DNA of 64,000 nucleotides from Rhodothermales bacterium (GTDB lineage Bacteria; Bacteroidota; Rhodothermia; Rhodothermales; UBA10348). Numbering within the stretch: position 1 is the first letter of the stretch; each line of letters opens with the position of its first letter. This document shows, piece by piece, positions 8,232 through 18,183 of the stretch. The DNA is taken from NCBI GenBank assembly GCA_028284865.1, contig JANQQV010000020.1, forward strand, positions 1-64,000, read 5' to 3'. Made by a program: the position numbers and the translations under genes. Under the pieces are notes generated by a model. The model saw nothing but the letters and a program-made list of their open reading frames with translations, made no database searches and was not told where the DNA came from.

Positions 8232-10040
8232 TCAGTTAAGGAACGACTCGAGCGATCGTCCCGCCTGAATGTACTTCGAGTGGACGTCCAGGTAGGTGTC
8301 CCTGACCAGAACATCGACTTCGGCCGGTGACATGAATCTGTCCGAGAATCCGGGATGATCTCGGTCGATAACCAGCCTGGATGCTCCGAGAAAGTGACCG
8401 ATCAACTCTTTGGGGTTCTCGTCACCAACGGCGATACGGATATTTGTTGGAGCAATTCCTGATTCCGCCAGGGCTTCGCGATCCAATTCAGAGTGGGAAG
8501 TGAATGCGGGACACAGGATGGTGGTATTGCACTGGCCCAGGCTCACCATGTGATTGAATACAGGTGACAGGCTGTCGAAGAAGCTTATGAACGTCTCTCG
8601 CTCCAGTCCTGAATCCTCAAAGTCAATCGTGAATAGCGGCGCAGGGAGTCCGAAGCGAAGTCCGCGCTCGCGCTGGTCATGATTCCAATGGCCTTCGAGT
8701 GCATTGCAGTGCACGTTAATTCCCGAATGAGATGCGAGGAAACGAGCCAGCACCAAGGTGTTGATGCACTTCTTCAGCATGCGCATCTCGAGAGTCTTGA
8801 TCCCCGATATCACCTCAAAGGCTTTGTCCGCATCCAGGAACGCGCCCTTGATGTAGTAGGCATCCCAGAACAGCGTGTCCTGCCAGGATCGACCTGCCAT
8901 CTCCTCTCCTTTCGGGATGAACATGCGCTCATTCCGCGCGATGACCACGCCTGCCGTGGCGTTTCCATTCCCCGTCAGATCCTTCGTATACGAGTGAATG
9001 AGATAGTCAGGTCGTTCATCCGGGTTTGCACGCTGAAGGGGCTTATCGAGAAACGGAGTAGCCACGGTTGAGTCGTGAATTACGGTCCATCCGCGCTTAT
9101 GTGATTCGGCTGACATACCCGGGATGTCAAGAACGAAGCCGTGCGGGTTGCAAGGCGACTCAACGTAAAAGAAGACGTTGGCACCCGCAGCGATCTGATC
9201 AGCGTACTGTTCGGAGATCTCTTCAGCTCGCGAAACGAAGGACTCCCGGTCATAGCCATCGAACCACTCAATGTGGGCTCCAAGTCGCCGTTCGTCACCA
9301 TAGAAATCATGGAGAAGCTGCCAGGTACCGCCGTATACGTTTCGAGAAACCAGGACAATGTCTCCCCGACCAAGTACGTGTCCCAGCAGGGTGTCGATGG
9401 CAGCCATCCCTGAATTGAAGTTCCAGGCCAGATACTCGGAGGCGTGCGGTCCTGCCTCCAGGTCGACGATGTGATTGGCCAACGAGATTGAAGTGGGGTT
9501 GAGCAATCTCGAGTAGATCTCGTGCAGCGCCTCTTTCCCGTGGAAAGCGTCATCCACCCATTCTGTACATGCATAGATGTACGTGGCCGTTCTTACGATT
9601 ACGGGATTGGCCGAGAATAGAGCGGTCACATTGTCGAAAATCGGATACGGTCCCTTGGCCTGCAGGGAGTCGTCGGACATGTCCAGCTCCTGGTAGCTCT
9701 TCCGGAATGGGTTCTGAAGCGTGTCCAGAATCTTGGCGACCTGAAAAGACAGAAACTTCTTCGCATTGAACCATGCAATCCGATCGGTACGGTCAAGGCC
9801 CTCGATCGTATCTGCGGTGACCTTCCAAAGCCTGTCCATGTCAGCCTGCGCCTCGTAAAGGGCCGAACATGCGTTCAAAAGTGCGTGGCCATACTCCGAT
9901 TCGGGCTCAACACTGAAGTGCTGCAGCTGCTCGCGGGCCAGAGCCTCCACGGTCGAAGCAGTTGTCGATTTGCGGCGTGGCGACAGGACTCGGGCTGCCT
10001 CCATGCGTTGAGTGTTTTCGGACGTCGTCGAGATTTCCAT
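8232..10040 (-). CDS. Cys/Met-metabolism-type PLP-dependent enzyme
   Basis: This 602-residue protein has a fold-type I PLP core at about residues 170-560: WNFNSGMAAIDTLL near 205, VFFYVESPCNPHG near 285, VIHDSTVATPF near 320, and the Schiff-base lysine K353 in HSYTKDLTGNGNAT. The core resembles cystathionine gamma-synthase/methionine gamma-lyase family members, but at about 390 residues those enzymes are much shorter. Here a 150-200-residue N-terminal extension of unknown role precedes the core. The gene is divergent from an Lrp/AsnC regulator, a common arrangement for amino-acid catabolic enzymes, so an amino-acid substrate under Lrp-type control is inferred. The precise reaction is not assigned. 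Confidence 0.8.
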   Translation of the reverse strand: MEISTTSENTQRMEAARVLSPRRKSTTASTVEALAREQLQHFSVEPESEYGHALLNACSALYEAQADMDRLWKVTADTIEGLDRTDRIAWFNAKKFLSFQVAKILDTLQNPFRKSYQELDMSDDSLQAKGPYPIFDNVTALFSANPVIVRTATYIYACTEWVDDAFHGKEALHEIYSRLLNPTSISLANHIVDLEAGPHASEYLAWNFNSGMAAIDTLLGHVLGRGDIVLVSRNVYGGTWQLLHDFYGDERRLGAHIEWFDGYDRESFVSRAEEISEQYADQIAAGANVFFYVESPCNPHGFVLDIPGMSAESHKRGWTVIHDSTVATPFLDKPLQRANPDERPDYLIHSYTKDLTGNGNATAGVVIARNERMFIPKGEEMAGRSWQDTLFWDAYYIKGAFLDADKAFEVISGIKTLEMRMLKKCINTLVLARFLASHSGINVHCNALEGHWNHDQRERGLRFGLPAPLFTIDFEDSGLERETFISFFDSLSPVFNHMVSLGQCNTTILCPAFTSHSELDREALAESGIAPTNIRIAVGDENPKELIGHFLGASRLVIDRDHPGFSDRFMSPAEVDVLVRDTYLDVHSKYIQAGRSLESFLN

Positions 10041-10081
10041 GGGTTCTGGCGATCATGAATGCAGACTCATCGCTACATGAT

Positions 10082-10092
10082 GCATATTATGC
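10082..10092. promoter_or_regulatory. Dyad in the divergent PLP-enzyme/Lrp promoter region
   Basis: GCATATTATGC is a perfect odd-centred inverted repeat in the middle of the 97-base region between the PLP-enzyme start (10040) and the regulator start (10138). Its AT-rich centre and position make it a candidate Lrp/AsnC operator controlling both genes. Only one copy is present, and its half sites are short. Confidence 0.4.
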
Positions 10093-10137
10093 GGCAAAGA
10101 ATCCCTCCGGCCGAACTCTATTCAGTCCTATTCCCGA

Positions 10138-10614
10138 ATGAAACGAGTAGATCGAATCGACGAACGAATTATCGAGCTCTATCAGAAGGATGCTCGGATG
10201 ACCAATAAATCGGTCGCAGCTGAGCTTGGAATCGCTCCTTCCACAGCCTTGGAGCGAACACGGCGATTGGAGCAGATCGGTGTGTTCAAAGGATTTCATG
10301 CCGATGTAGAACCACGACACCTCGGCATCCGGCTCCTCGCCATGATATCAGTCCGGTTGAGCAAACACGATCCGCACGCTGTATTCCGGTTCACGAATCA
10401 CGTACTCGAACTCCGGGAGGTTCGAGATATCTATCACGTGGCAGGTGAGAACGACTTCCTGATCCATGTGGCGGTGAAAGACTCGGAGCATTTGCGAAGG
10501 GTTGTGCTGGAAGGAATTACGGCGCAAGTCGAGGTGGAGCATGTAGAGACGAATTTGATCTTCGATCATCATCGAGACCATGTCCTTGAATCGTGCTGGG
10601 AGACTGAACTCTGA
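10138..10614 (+). CDS. Lrp/AsnC family transcriptional regulator
   Basis: The 158-residue protein has the standard two-domain layout: an N-terminal helix-turn-helix (DERIIELYQKDARMTNKSVA, then LGIAPSTALERTRRLEQIGV, about residues 7-48) and a C-terminal RAM/AsnC ligand-binding domain. The latter includes VRDIYHVAGENDFLIHVAVKD, matching the conserved G-D-[FY]-D-[LI]-like effector-binding strand. Proteins of this family form octamers and sense amino acids. The divergent PLP enzyme is the likely target. An inverted repeat CTGATCacGATCAG overlaps the stop codon (10611-10624). Confidence 0.92.
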   Translation: MKRVDRIDERIIELYQKDARMTNKSVAAELGIAPSTALERTRRLEQIGVFKGFHADVEPRHLGIRLLAMISVRLSKHDPHAVFRFTNHVLELREVRDIYHVAGENDFLIHVAVKDSEHLRRVVLEGITAQVEVEHVETNLIFDHHRDHVLESCWETEL

Positions 10615-10666
10615 TCACGATCAGGGATAGAACCCGGACCAATCACGCCTCGTCAACACGCTGATC

Positions 10667-12007
10667 ATGCCCGGAACCGCTTCCTCCCTCCCTCTCAAAT
10701 CCGTTCTGCTCGGGACTGCAATCGCCATCACCCTGCTGGGGTGCGAGGCGGCTCCTTCCTCTGAACAACAAACTCCTCAGAACGAAGCAAGTGCGTCGCC
10801 AGTAGAGTTCGTCCAGGTTGTCGATGATGAACGAGGAATGCGCCTGACGGTGGATGGTGAGGACTTTTTCGTCATGGGCATGAATTGGGACTATTTCCCT
10901 CGCGGCACCAACTACGCATTCAGCCTGTGGTCGCAACCGGACGATGTCATCAAGGATGCGCTTGATCGCGAGATGAGCATGATGCAGGAAGCCGGCATCA
11001 ATGCCATTCGCCAATATGTCGGCGTGCCTCCGCGCTGGGTGGCTTATATCCATAAGAACTACGGCATTTACACAGTTTTGAATCACGCGCTGGGTCGTTA
11101 CGGCGTCTCGGTAGATGGCGAGTGGATCGCCAACACGGATTATGCCGATCCTGCCTCGCGGGAGGTAATCATCTCCGAAGTTGTTGCCATGGTCGAAGCC
11201 TTCAAAGACACACCGGGCGTCTTGATGTGGCTGCTGGGCAATGAGAACAACTATGGACTGGTTTGGAGCGGAGCGGAAACCGAGAATCTTCCCGAAGAGG
11301 AGCTGAACGTTCAGTTGGCAACTCCTCTGTACACCTTGTTTGGCGAAGCCGCCGATCGAATCAAAGAGATTGACACCCTACGCCCTGTTGCCATGGCCAA
11401 TGGCGACTTGGGGTACATGGATCTGCTCGTTGAGCACGCTGCGTCAATCGATGTTTTTGGTACGAACGTCTATCGAGGACTGGACTTCACGGATCTCTTT
11501 GATCGTGTACATGAGGAATTCGGGAAGCCGGTTATGCTGACTGAGTTTGGTGCGGATGCCTATGACGCCAAGCAGGGACGCGAGGATCAGGAGACGCAGG
11601 CCAAGTACTTCCATTCCCAATGGAGGGACATTTATGCGAACGCCTCAGGATTTGACGGTGCGGGCAATTCGGTTGGTGGCCTGGCCTTCCAATGGTCGGA
11701 CGGCTGGTGGAAACATGGACAGGAGACCAGGCTGGATGTGCATGATACCACCGCCTCATGGCACAATGAGGGCTATCCCGAGGACTTTGAGGAAGGGCAG
11801 GACAACATGAATGAAGAATGGTTTGGCGTGGTCGCCAAGGGCCCCACAGATGAGCGGTGGCAGTTTGACCTGATCCCTAGAACGGCTTATCACGTGATCC
11901 AGGAAATCCACACGTTGGATCCCTACGCAGCCGGAGTGGATTCCGCATCGATGGACGCTCATTTCGACGGCATCGCTGTCAGCGGGTATCCTGACCTGGA
12001 TCAATAG
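10667..12007 (+). CDS. Clan GH-A glycoside hydrolase, exported lipoprotein
   Basis: The 446-residue protein starts with a lipoprotein signal (hydrophobic segment ending TLLGC, Cys about 25) followed by a Ser/Gln/Glu-rich linker. The rest is a TIM-barrel glycosidase of clan GH-A. The acid/base motif is LLGNENN with E193, and the candidate nucleophile is E293 in MLTEFGAD, exactly 100 residues later, as expected for GH2/GH5-like barrels. The strand FVMGMNWDYFP opens the barrel. The family (GH2-like, GH5 or GH17/72-like) is not resolved. It follows the Lrp gene by 52 bases, but a role in the nearby glucan utilisation is only suggested by context. It is convergent with parE. Confidence 0.75.
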   Translation: MPGTASSLPLKSVLLGTAIAITLLGCEAAPSSEQQTPQNEASASPVEFVQVVDDERGMRLTVDGEDFFVMGMNWDYFPRGTNYAFSLWSQPDDVIKDALDREMSMMQEAGINAIRQYVGVPPRWVAYIHKNYGIYTVLNHALGRYGVSVDGEWIANTDYADPASREVIISEVVAMVEAFKDTPGVLMWLLGNENNYGLVWSGAETENLPEEELNVQLATPLYTLFGEAADRIKEIDTLRPVAMANGDLGYMDLLVEHAASIDVFGTNVYRGLDFTDLFDRVHEEFGKPVMLTEFGADAYDAKQGREDQETQAKYFHSQWRDIYANASGFDGAGNSVGGLAFQWSDGWWKHGQETRLDVHDTTASWHNEGYPEDFEEGQDNMNEEWFGVVAKGPTDERWQFDLIPRTAYHVIQEIHTLDPYAAGVDSASMDAHFDGIAVSGYPDLDQ

Positions 12008-12039
12008 GCCATCGATTTGCGGCTGAGTAGCAGGTAAGC

Positions 12040-13974
12040 TCAGACGTCGAGGTCTTCTACCTCATCCACGTTGTTCATGATGAACTCGAATCGAGCCGAG
12101 GCATCCTTGCCCATCAGCTGGGAGATGGTCTGCTCGGTGATCAGTCGTTCGGCATCAGGAATCGTGACCTGCAGCAATCGGCGCTTCTCGGGATCAAGTG
12201 TGGTGTCGCGCAGGGTCTGAGGCATCATCTCCCCGAGTCCCTTGAATCGCTGGAGTTCGATCCGCGTCTTCTTGTTGCGTTTCTGGATCTCGGCTTTTAT
12301 CCGCTCCCGGTCATCGTCATCGAGTGCCCAATACGTCTGCTTGGCTGCATCGATGCGATACAAGGGCGGTTGAGCAATGAAAACGAAGCCCTCCTCGATC
12401 AGCGGTTTCATGTACCGGTACAGGAAGGTCAGTAGCAGCGTCGAGATATGATGCCCGTCTGAATCGGCATCCATCAAGAGAATGACCTTGTGGTAACGCA
12501 GCTTGCCGAGATCCAACTGATCTCCGATGCCGCAACCCAGCGCCTGAACAACGTTGGATAACTCCTTGTTGTCCATCACTTTCTTCAGGGTGGCCTGCTC
12601 TGCATTCAGCACCTTCCCGCGAAGAGGAAGAATGGCCTGAGTGCCCCTATCTCGTCCCTGCTTGGCGGATCCGCCGGCAGAGTCGCCCTCAACGATGAAG
12701 AGTTCGCTGTCTTCCGGTGTAGTAGATGCGCAATCCGCGAGTTTACCGGGAAGGTTCAGCCGATGGCTGACGCTGGTCTTGCGACGCACTTTGGTTGCTG
12801 CGGCCCGACTGGCATGACGTGCTTTCGCTGCCTGAACCACACGCGTTGCAATGGCATCACCCGTTGAGGGGTGCCGATTCAGGAATTGCTCAAGCTCCAG
12901 GCGAACGGCACTCGATACGTGTCCTTTCACTTCGGGATTGTTGAGCTTCTCCTTCGTCTGCCCCTGAAACTGTGGGTCGACCATGAACAAGTTCACGATG
13001 CCGACCACACCTTCCCGGATATCATCTGCAGAGATCTCCAATTTCTTGGGAAGCAGATCGTGGGTATCCATGTAGGAGCGCACTGCAGAGCGGATGGCGT
13101 TCTTCAGGCCTTGCTCGTGCGTGCCGCCATCGGGGGTTGGGATCCCATTAACGTACGAGAACAGGGATTCCCTGGGTGCTTCGCTCCATTGGAGCGTGAC
13201 CTCCACCCGCGATCCGTTTTCCATGGCTTCCTGGCGAAGCACGAATGGATCCGGGTGAACCGGCCGGATCTTCCCTATCGCCACCTTGTGGGCCAGGAAT
13301 TCTTCGATGCCCCCCTCATGGTGGAATTCTTGTTTCTCTCCCGTTGCCTCGTTCTTGAAGGCTATCCGCAGCGCACCGTTCAGGTACGTCTTCGTCTCCA
13401 GGTTCTCGGCGATGATTGAAGCGTCGAAGTCGACCGTCTCGAAGATGTCGGCATCGGGACGGAAGAAGATGCTTGTCCCGGAGCCGCGCGTACTGCTTGA
13501 GGTCTTCTTGAGCTTCGTGACCGGCTTGCCTCGTTCGTAGCGCTGCTCCCAAGTCCCGCCGTCTCGCTTCACCGTTGCAATCAGCTCTTCGGAAAGAGCG
13601 TTGACGACAGAGGCACCTACTCCGTGGAGTCCACCTGAAGTGATGTAGTTGGAGCTGTCAAACTTGCCACCCGCATGAAGCGTGGTAAGGATGACTTCGA
13701 TCGTGGGAATCTTCTTCGTGGGATGCTTGTCGACGGGGATACCGCGGCCGTTATCGATAACGGTAATGGAACGACCATCTCGATGCAGGATGACGTCGAT
13801 GTGGGAGGCATACCCATTCGTGGCTTCATCCACCGCGTTGTCGACGACTTCCCACAGCAAATGGTGAAGACCCGGTTTTCCGGTGCCACCGATATACATC
13901 CCGGGACGCTTCCGAACCGGCTCGAGTCCCTCAAGGACCTGGATGCTTTCGCCTGTATACTTGGATCCGCTCAA
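12040..13974 (-). CDS. parE: DNA topoisomerase IV subunit B (ParE, GyrB-type)
   Basis: The 644-residue protein has the GHKL ATPase domain (VRKRPGMYIGGTG, EVVDNAVDEA, DNGRGIPVDKH, GLHGVGASVVNALS), the transducer domain, and the Toprim domain (LFIVEGDSAGGSAKQGRDR, MDADSDGHH), ending in the conserved FKGLGEM and C-terminal tail. ParE pairs with ParC to decatenate daughter chromosomes. It lies 15 bases downstream of parC on the same strand, so the two subunits are one transcription unit. Assignment as topoisomerase IV rather than gyrase rests on the adjacent parC and the short length; a second gyrA/gyrB pair would be expected elsewhere. Confidence 0.9.
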   Translation of the reverse strand: MSGSKYTGESIQVLEGLEPVRKRPGMYIGGTGKPGLHHLLWEVVDNAVDEATNGYASHIDVILHRDGRSITVIDNGRGIPVDKHPTKKIPTIEVILTTLHAGGKFDSSNYITSGGLHGVGASVVNALSEELIATVKRDGGTWEQRYERGKPVTKLKKTSSSTRGSGTSIFFRPDADIFETVDFDASIIAENLETKTYLNGALRIAFKNEATGEKQEFHHEGGIEEFLAHKVAIGKIRPVHPDPFVLRQEAMENGSRVEVTLQWSEAPRESLFSYVNGIPTPDGGTHEQGLKNAIRSAVRSYMDTHDLLPKKLEISADDIREGVVGIVNLFMVDPQFQGQTKEKLNNPEVKGHVSSAVRLELEQFLNRHPSTGDAIATRVVQAAKARHASRAAATKVRRKTSVSHRLNLPGKLADCASTTPEDSELFIVEGDSAGGSAKQGRDRGTQAILPLRGKVLNAEQATLKKVMDNKELSNVVQALGCGIGDQLDLGKLRYHKVILLMDADSDGHHISTLLLTFLYRYMKPLIEEGFVFIAQPPLYRIDAAKQTYWALDDDDRERIKAEIQKRNKKTRIELQRFKGLGEMMPQTLRDTTLDPEKRRLLQVTIPDAERLITEQTISQLMGKDASARFEFIMNNVDEVEDLDV

Positions 13975-13989
13975 TGGAATACTGGGTGA

Positions 13990-16317
13990 TTAGTCGGACA
14001 TCCCGTCCGTGATTTCGACAACTGGGTAGATCACACGACCAATAGCGCCGCGCTTGATGATCAATCGTCCCTTGTTTCCTCGATTGGCCACCGGAAACTT
14101 GGTAGGGCGCACAATTTCCGATCGACCTCGGGTCGTTTCGACTTCCAGACCTTGCCGGGCCGCACGTGACAACGTGAATCCATTCACCTCATCACTGGCG
14201 TTGAGTCGAATCGCAATGACGCCTTTTGCTGCGTTCTTCATGACCGGAATCTGCGAAACCGGGAAGATGAGACAGTTGCCGTCACGGGTTGCCAGGCATA
14301 CGTTTTCGGATCCCGCTGCAGGTTCTACTCGAAGGAGCTGCTCCTCTTTTCCGACCTTCATGAAGGCACGCCCGCTCACAGTGGAAGGCTCGGCATAGTT
14401 CTCCAGCGCGATACGCAAGGTCTGACCGTCTGACGTGACTCCCACCGCGTACGGGCCCTCCAACTCGGGTTCGCCGTCGGGAAAGAGTTCCAGCTCGGAG
14501 TCTTCCTTGGGAATGGGCTTCGGGAGCGCCCGTGTGTCCATGGACACGACACCCACAATGCGTTCGCGATCAGAGAAGTCGAACAGCTTCTGAATGGGCG
14601 ATCCGTGCCCTGTCGTAGCTGCCAGATTTTCGGCCCTGGTCGTGTACGCTTTACCGAAGTTCGAGAAGAAGATGACGGATTTGCGCGTCGTTCCAGGCAG
14701 AATCCAGGCGACCGAATCGCCATCCCGGACACGGATGCTCTCCACGTCTCCGTATGAGCGCTGTCGCTTGACCCATCCATCATTCGTCACGATGACGAAG
14801 ACGTCTTCTTCAATGATGTAGTCCTCGGCAGAGTACTCGACCTTCTCGTCTGGACCGGCAATCGTCGTTCTGCGTCCTTCCGAGTACGTATCCCGGATTT
14901 CGCGCAGCTCTGTTTTGATCAGCTTCCAGCGCGCTTCTTCGTCTCCGAGCAGCTTGCGCAGCTCGGCAGCCATAGCCTCCTTCTCTTCCAGCTCCTTCCG
15001 GATGGCATCAATTTCGAGCCTAGAGAGCTTGTAGAGCTTCGTCTCAAGGATGGCTTCTGCCTGCACATCATCAATCTGGAAGCGATGGATGAGTCTTCCA
15101 GCGGCGTCCGACTTGTTCTCGGATGCCCGAATGATCTTGATGGCCTCGTCGAGTGCATTGAAGATCTTCTCGAAGCCACGCAGGATATGGATGCGCTTCT
15201 CCAGCTGCGCGAGCTCATACTCCAAACGCTTCACCACGACTTCCATGCGAAAATCGAGGAAATGCCGGATGATGGTAGGCAGGTCGACCTTGGCAGGCGC
15301 TCCGATTTCAGGGTTGTCTGTTGGCAGCAGACATGTCAGGTTGACGTGGAATCGAGACTGAAGCGCCGTGTGCTTGAGCAGGAAGGCCATGGCAGCAGCA
15401 CTTTCAGCGCCTCGCTTGATCTCCAGGACGATTCGCACGTCGTCGGTGGACTCGTCCCGGACATCCACCAACTGTGGCACTTTGCCCTTGATGATGTTGT
15501 CTGCAATCTGTTCGATCAGGGCGCTCTTCGTGATCCCGTACGGAATCGACGTAATGATCACGCGGCTCTTGCCTTCGTTCTCGTACTCGCCGCGAAGCTC
15601 GATAGCGCCTTCGCCCGCAGAGTAGATCTGGACAAGCTGCTCCTGAGTATTGAGCACCCGGCCCCCTGTGGGGAAATCCGGACCGGTGACGAATTTCTCC
15701 ACCAACGTCTGAGTGCGCGCATTGGGTGAGCCGATCATGTAGATCGACGCATCGATCAGCTCGGTCAGGTTGTGCGGAGGGATATTGGTCGCCATTCCGA
15801 CCGCGATTCCCGACGCACCATTCAGCAGGAGATTGGGGACGCGCGCTGGAACGACCACCGGCTCGAACAGGGAGCCATCAAAGTTGGGCCTGAACGCGAC
15901 CGTCTCCTTGCGGATTTCGGAGAGCAGCTCCATGGCCAGTGGACGAAGACGAGCCTCGGTATAGCGCATGGCGGCCGGCGAGTCTCCATCCAGCGATCCG
16001 AAGTTGCCGTGACCTTCGACCAGAGGAGCTCGAAGCGAGAACTCCTGCGCCATCCTGACCATCGCGTCATAGATGGCTGAATCGCCGTGGGGATGGTACT
16101 TCCCCATGACCTCTCCCACTACCGTCGCGCTCTTCTTGTAGCGCGAATCCGGGTACAGATTCAGGTTGGTAAACATCGCATACAGGATGCGACGCTGGAC
16201 CGGTTTGAGGCCGTCCCGAATGTCGGGCAGCGCACGGGAGGTAATAACGGACAACGCGTAGTTCAGATACCTGGAACGCGTTGTTTCGTGCAATGGGATG
16301 ACGTCTACGACGGGCAT
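13990..16317 (-). CDS. parC: DNA topoisomerase IV subunit A (ParC)
   Basis: The 775-residue protein has the breakage-reunion domain with the catalytic tyrosine Y119 in [10 protein letters not shown] and the quinolone-resistance region [12 protein letters not shown] (S80, matching E. coli ParC Ser80). These are followed by a coiled-coil segment around residues 380-460 and a C-terminal beta-pinwheel domain. The pinwheel appears shortened and lacks an obvious GyrA-box, as expected for ParC. It forms the heterotetramer with the downstream parE. The upstream gene is an AlbA_2-type protein on the same strand, 106 bases away. Confidence 0.92.
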   Translation of the reverse strand: MPVVDVIPLHETTRSRYLNYALSVITSRALPDIRDGLKPVQRRILYAMFTNLNLYPDSRYKKSATVVGEVMGKYHPHGDSAIYDAMVRMAQEFSLRAPLVEGHGNFGSLDGDSPAAMRYTEARLRPLAMELLSEIRKETVAFRPNFDGSLFEPVVVPARVPNLLLNGASGIAVGMATNIPPHNLTELIDASIYMIGSPNARTQTLVEKFVTGPDFPTGGRVLNTQEQLVQIYSAGEGAIELRGEYENEGKSRVIITSIPYGITKSALIEQIADNIIKGKVPQLVDVRDESTDDVRIVLEIKRGAESAAAMAFLLKHTALQSRFHVNLTCLLPTDNPEIGAPAKVDLPTIIRHFLDFRMEVVVKRLEYELAQLEKRIHILRGFEKIFNALDEAIKIIRASENKSDAAGRLIHRFQIDDVQAEAILETKLYKLSRLEIDAIRKELEEKEAMAAELRKLLGDEEARWKLIKTELREIRDTYSEGRRTTIAGPDEKVEYSAEDYIIEEDVFVIVTNDGWVKRQRSYGDVESIRVRDGDSVAWILPGTTRKSVIFFSNFGKAYTTRAENLAATTGHGSPIQKLFDFSDRERIVGVVSMDTRALPKPIPKEDSELELFPDGEPELEGPYAVGVTSDGQTLRIALENYAEPSTVSGRAFMKVGKEEQLLRVEPAAGSENVCLATRDGNCLIFPVSQIPVMKNAAKGVIAIRLNASDEVNGFTLSRAARQGLEVETTRGRSEIVRPTKFPVANRGNKGRLIIKRGAIGRVIYPVVEITDGMSD

Positions 16318-16423
16318 GGGCCGTGAACAATAACGGACTAAGGTGACCAGCGGAGCAATGTACGAAAGCCCGATTCGATCTTCATTCCGGACTCGACACG
16401 TGGATAATTAAATCCGTCCGATA

Positions 16424-17074
16424 CTACTCGTCGTAATGGATCATGTAGAAGTCACCGCGGGCTTCGCGATGCTGATCCAGGACACCGGCTCGCGTCAATG
16501 TGACCAGGAGCTTACTGGCATCTTCCCGTTCGAGATCAGCGATCTGTGCGAATCCATCCACCGTCACGCGACCGTACTGTTCGAGATAGCGCATCAACAG
16601 CAGCTCTTTCTCGCCGAACTCGAAATGAACACCATCGCCCAAGTGTTCAGTCTGCATGAGAGCGACGGATTCAGGTGAGGCTTCGACGCTCATGTCGTCA
16701 ACCCGCACGTATGACGGGCCGCTTCCGTCTTCCACGTTCGTGACGATGAAATGAGGTTTGCGCGTGCTGTTGGGTACTGTCACCATGATCACGTCCCGTT
16801 TGGAAGTGACCGGAATGCGTTCGGAAACCCATCGCACCGCAGGCCTGCAATTCATGCCAAGCGCCTGCTTGAGCGCAAACTCTTCCTCGAGGGAATCGCG
16901 GACGCCCAGAATGGAGCCGTCGTCACCCACACCGATCAAAACGCGACCGCCGCCGGAGTTGGCAAACGCCACCACCTCCTTAGCCAAACGCTCGGGTTCG
17001 GGTACCCTTCGCTTGAATTCCAGATGACGGCCTTCTCCCCTGGCGACAAGCCGCTTGATCTCTTCCAGTGTCAT
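16424..17074 (-). CDS. AlbA_2/Schlafen-type putative DNA-binding protein
   Basis: The 216-residue protein begins with an AlbA_2 (Schlafen-like, previously 'divergent AAA-4') domain: GEGRHLEFKRRVPEPERLAKEVVAFANSGGGRVLIGVGDDG at about residues 13-52, the typical E-x-K then AFANS-GG-G pattern. It continues with a region GPSYVRVDDMSVEASPES and a C-terminal winged-helix-like segment (FGEKELLLMRYLEQYGRVTVDGFAQIADLEREDASKLL, then GVLDQ). Proteins of this type act as regulators or nuclease-related factors in stress responses; the specific role is unknown. It is followed on the minus strand by parC and preceded by gpsA, 16 bases away. Confidence 0.75.
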   Translation of the reverse strand: MTLEEIKRLVARGEGRHLEFKRRVPEPERLAKEVVAFANSGGGRVLIGVGDDGSILGVRDSLEEEFALKQALGMNCRPAVRWVSERIPVTSKRDVIMVTVPNSTRKPHFIVTNVEDGSGPSYVRVDDMSVEASPESVALMQTEHLGDGVHFEFGEKELLLMRYLEQYGRVTVDGFAQIADLEREDASKLLVTLTRAGVLDQHREARGDFYMIHYDE

Positions 17075-17090
17075 GACGACAGATTCGGGT

Positions 17091-18128
17091 TCACATGGAT
17101 GAATCGGATACGATCCATTCCTCCTGTTTGGCGCTTCGCATCATGAGACCCCGCACGGCTTCCTCAGGTGGCACATTCTCAAATAGAATGGAGTGCACCG
17201 CTTCCGTGATGGGCATCTCGACGTTGAGCGAACGGGCCAACTCCATCACAGATGCCGTTGTTCTCACCCCTTCCGCAACCATGGTCATTTCCGCCTGAAC
17301 TTCTTCAAGCGACTTCCCTTGACCAATGGCGTAACCAAGATTACGGTTGCGGCTGAGCGTGCTCATGCACGTGACGACCATATCACCAATGCCCGCCAGT
17401 CCGCCGAACGTACCTTCACGAGCACCGAGTGCCACTCCCAGCCGTTTGATCTCGGCCAGTCCCCGAGTCAGGATTGCCGCCTTGGCGTTGTCACCATGTC
17501 CGACACCATCAGAAATACCCGCAGCGATGGCGAGAACGTTTTTTACCGAGCCTGCGATTTCAACACCCTTGAGATCCGTGTTGACATAGACGCGGAGTGT
17601 CGGTGTCATGAAGATGTCCTGGACCCGCTGAGCAGCTTCCATGTCGAGCGACGAAGCTACAACGGTGGTCGGCGTGGACTTCGCGACTTCCTCTGCGTGG
17701 CTGGGGCCATACAACACCGCGATCTGATCAGGTCTGGCAGAGACAAATACATCCGAAAGGACTTCGGAAGTGGTCATCAATGTCTTGTTCTCGATGCCCT
17801 TGGCCACCGAAACGATCAAGGTCTCTTCGTTGAAAAACGGCTTCAATTGCTCAGCAACCAACCGTACTCCCTGCGAGGGCACAGCTATCAGCCAACAGGT
17901 TGCCCCCTGGATGGCATCGGTCAAGTGATGCGTGATGTGAATCGAATCCGGTATCAGGGCGTCAGGTAGATAGGCCGGGTTGTGACGCGCAGTATCCATG
18001 TAGTGCGCGGCTTCTTCCCTACGGGCCCAAAGGCGTACAGGGTGGCCAGCGTTGGCCAGGCTGATGGCCAGAGCTGTCCCCCAGCTACCAGCGCCAATCA
18101 CTGCAACGGAGACAGGTCGGGTATTCAT
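17091..18128 (-). CDS. gpsA: Glycerol-3-phosphate dehydrogenase [NAD(P)+]
   Basis: The 345-residue protein has the N-terminal Rossmann nucleotide site GAGSWGTALAISLANAGHPVRLW, the central VSVAKGIEN and ALYGPSHAEEV segments, the catalytic/substrate lysine region in GSVKNVLAIAAGISDGVGHGDNAKAA, and the C-terminal helical domain. The enzyme reduces dihydroxyacetone phosphate to sn-glycerol 3-phosphate in the cytosol, the first step of phospholipid synthesis. The next upstream gene, plsY, uses that product, so the pair is functionally linked. The spacing from plsY is 55 bases and from the AlbA-like gene is 16 bases. Confidence 0.95.
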   Translation of the reverse strand: MNTRPVSVAVIGAGSWGTALAISLANAGHPVRLWARREEAAHYMDTARHNPAYLPDALIPDSIHITHHLTDAIQGATCWLIAVPSQGVRLVAEQLKPFFNEETLIVSVAKGIENKTLMTTSEVLSDVFVSARPDQIAVLYGPSHAEEVAKSTPTTVVASSLDMEAAQRVQDIFMTPTLRVYVNTDLKGVEIAGSVKNVLAIAAGISDGVGHGDNAKAAILTRGLAEIKRLGVALGAREGTFGGLAGIGDMVVTCMSTLSRNRNLGYAIGQGKSLEEVQAEMTMVAEGVRTTASVMELARSLNVEMPITEAVHSILFENVPPEEAVRGLMMRSAKQEEWIVSDSSM

Positions 18129-18183
18129 TTCGCGAAGTGATTGGATCGGAAGGATGAAGCGTTGAAGTGCCCTGAAAGGAGAA

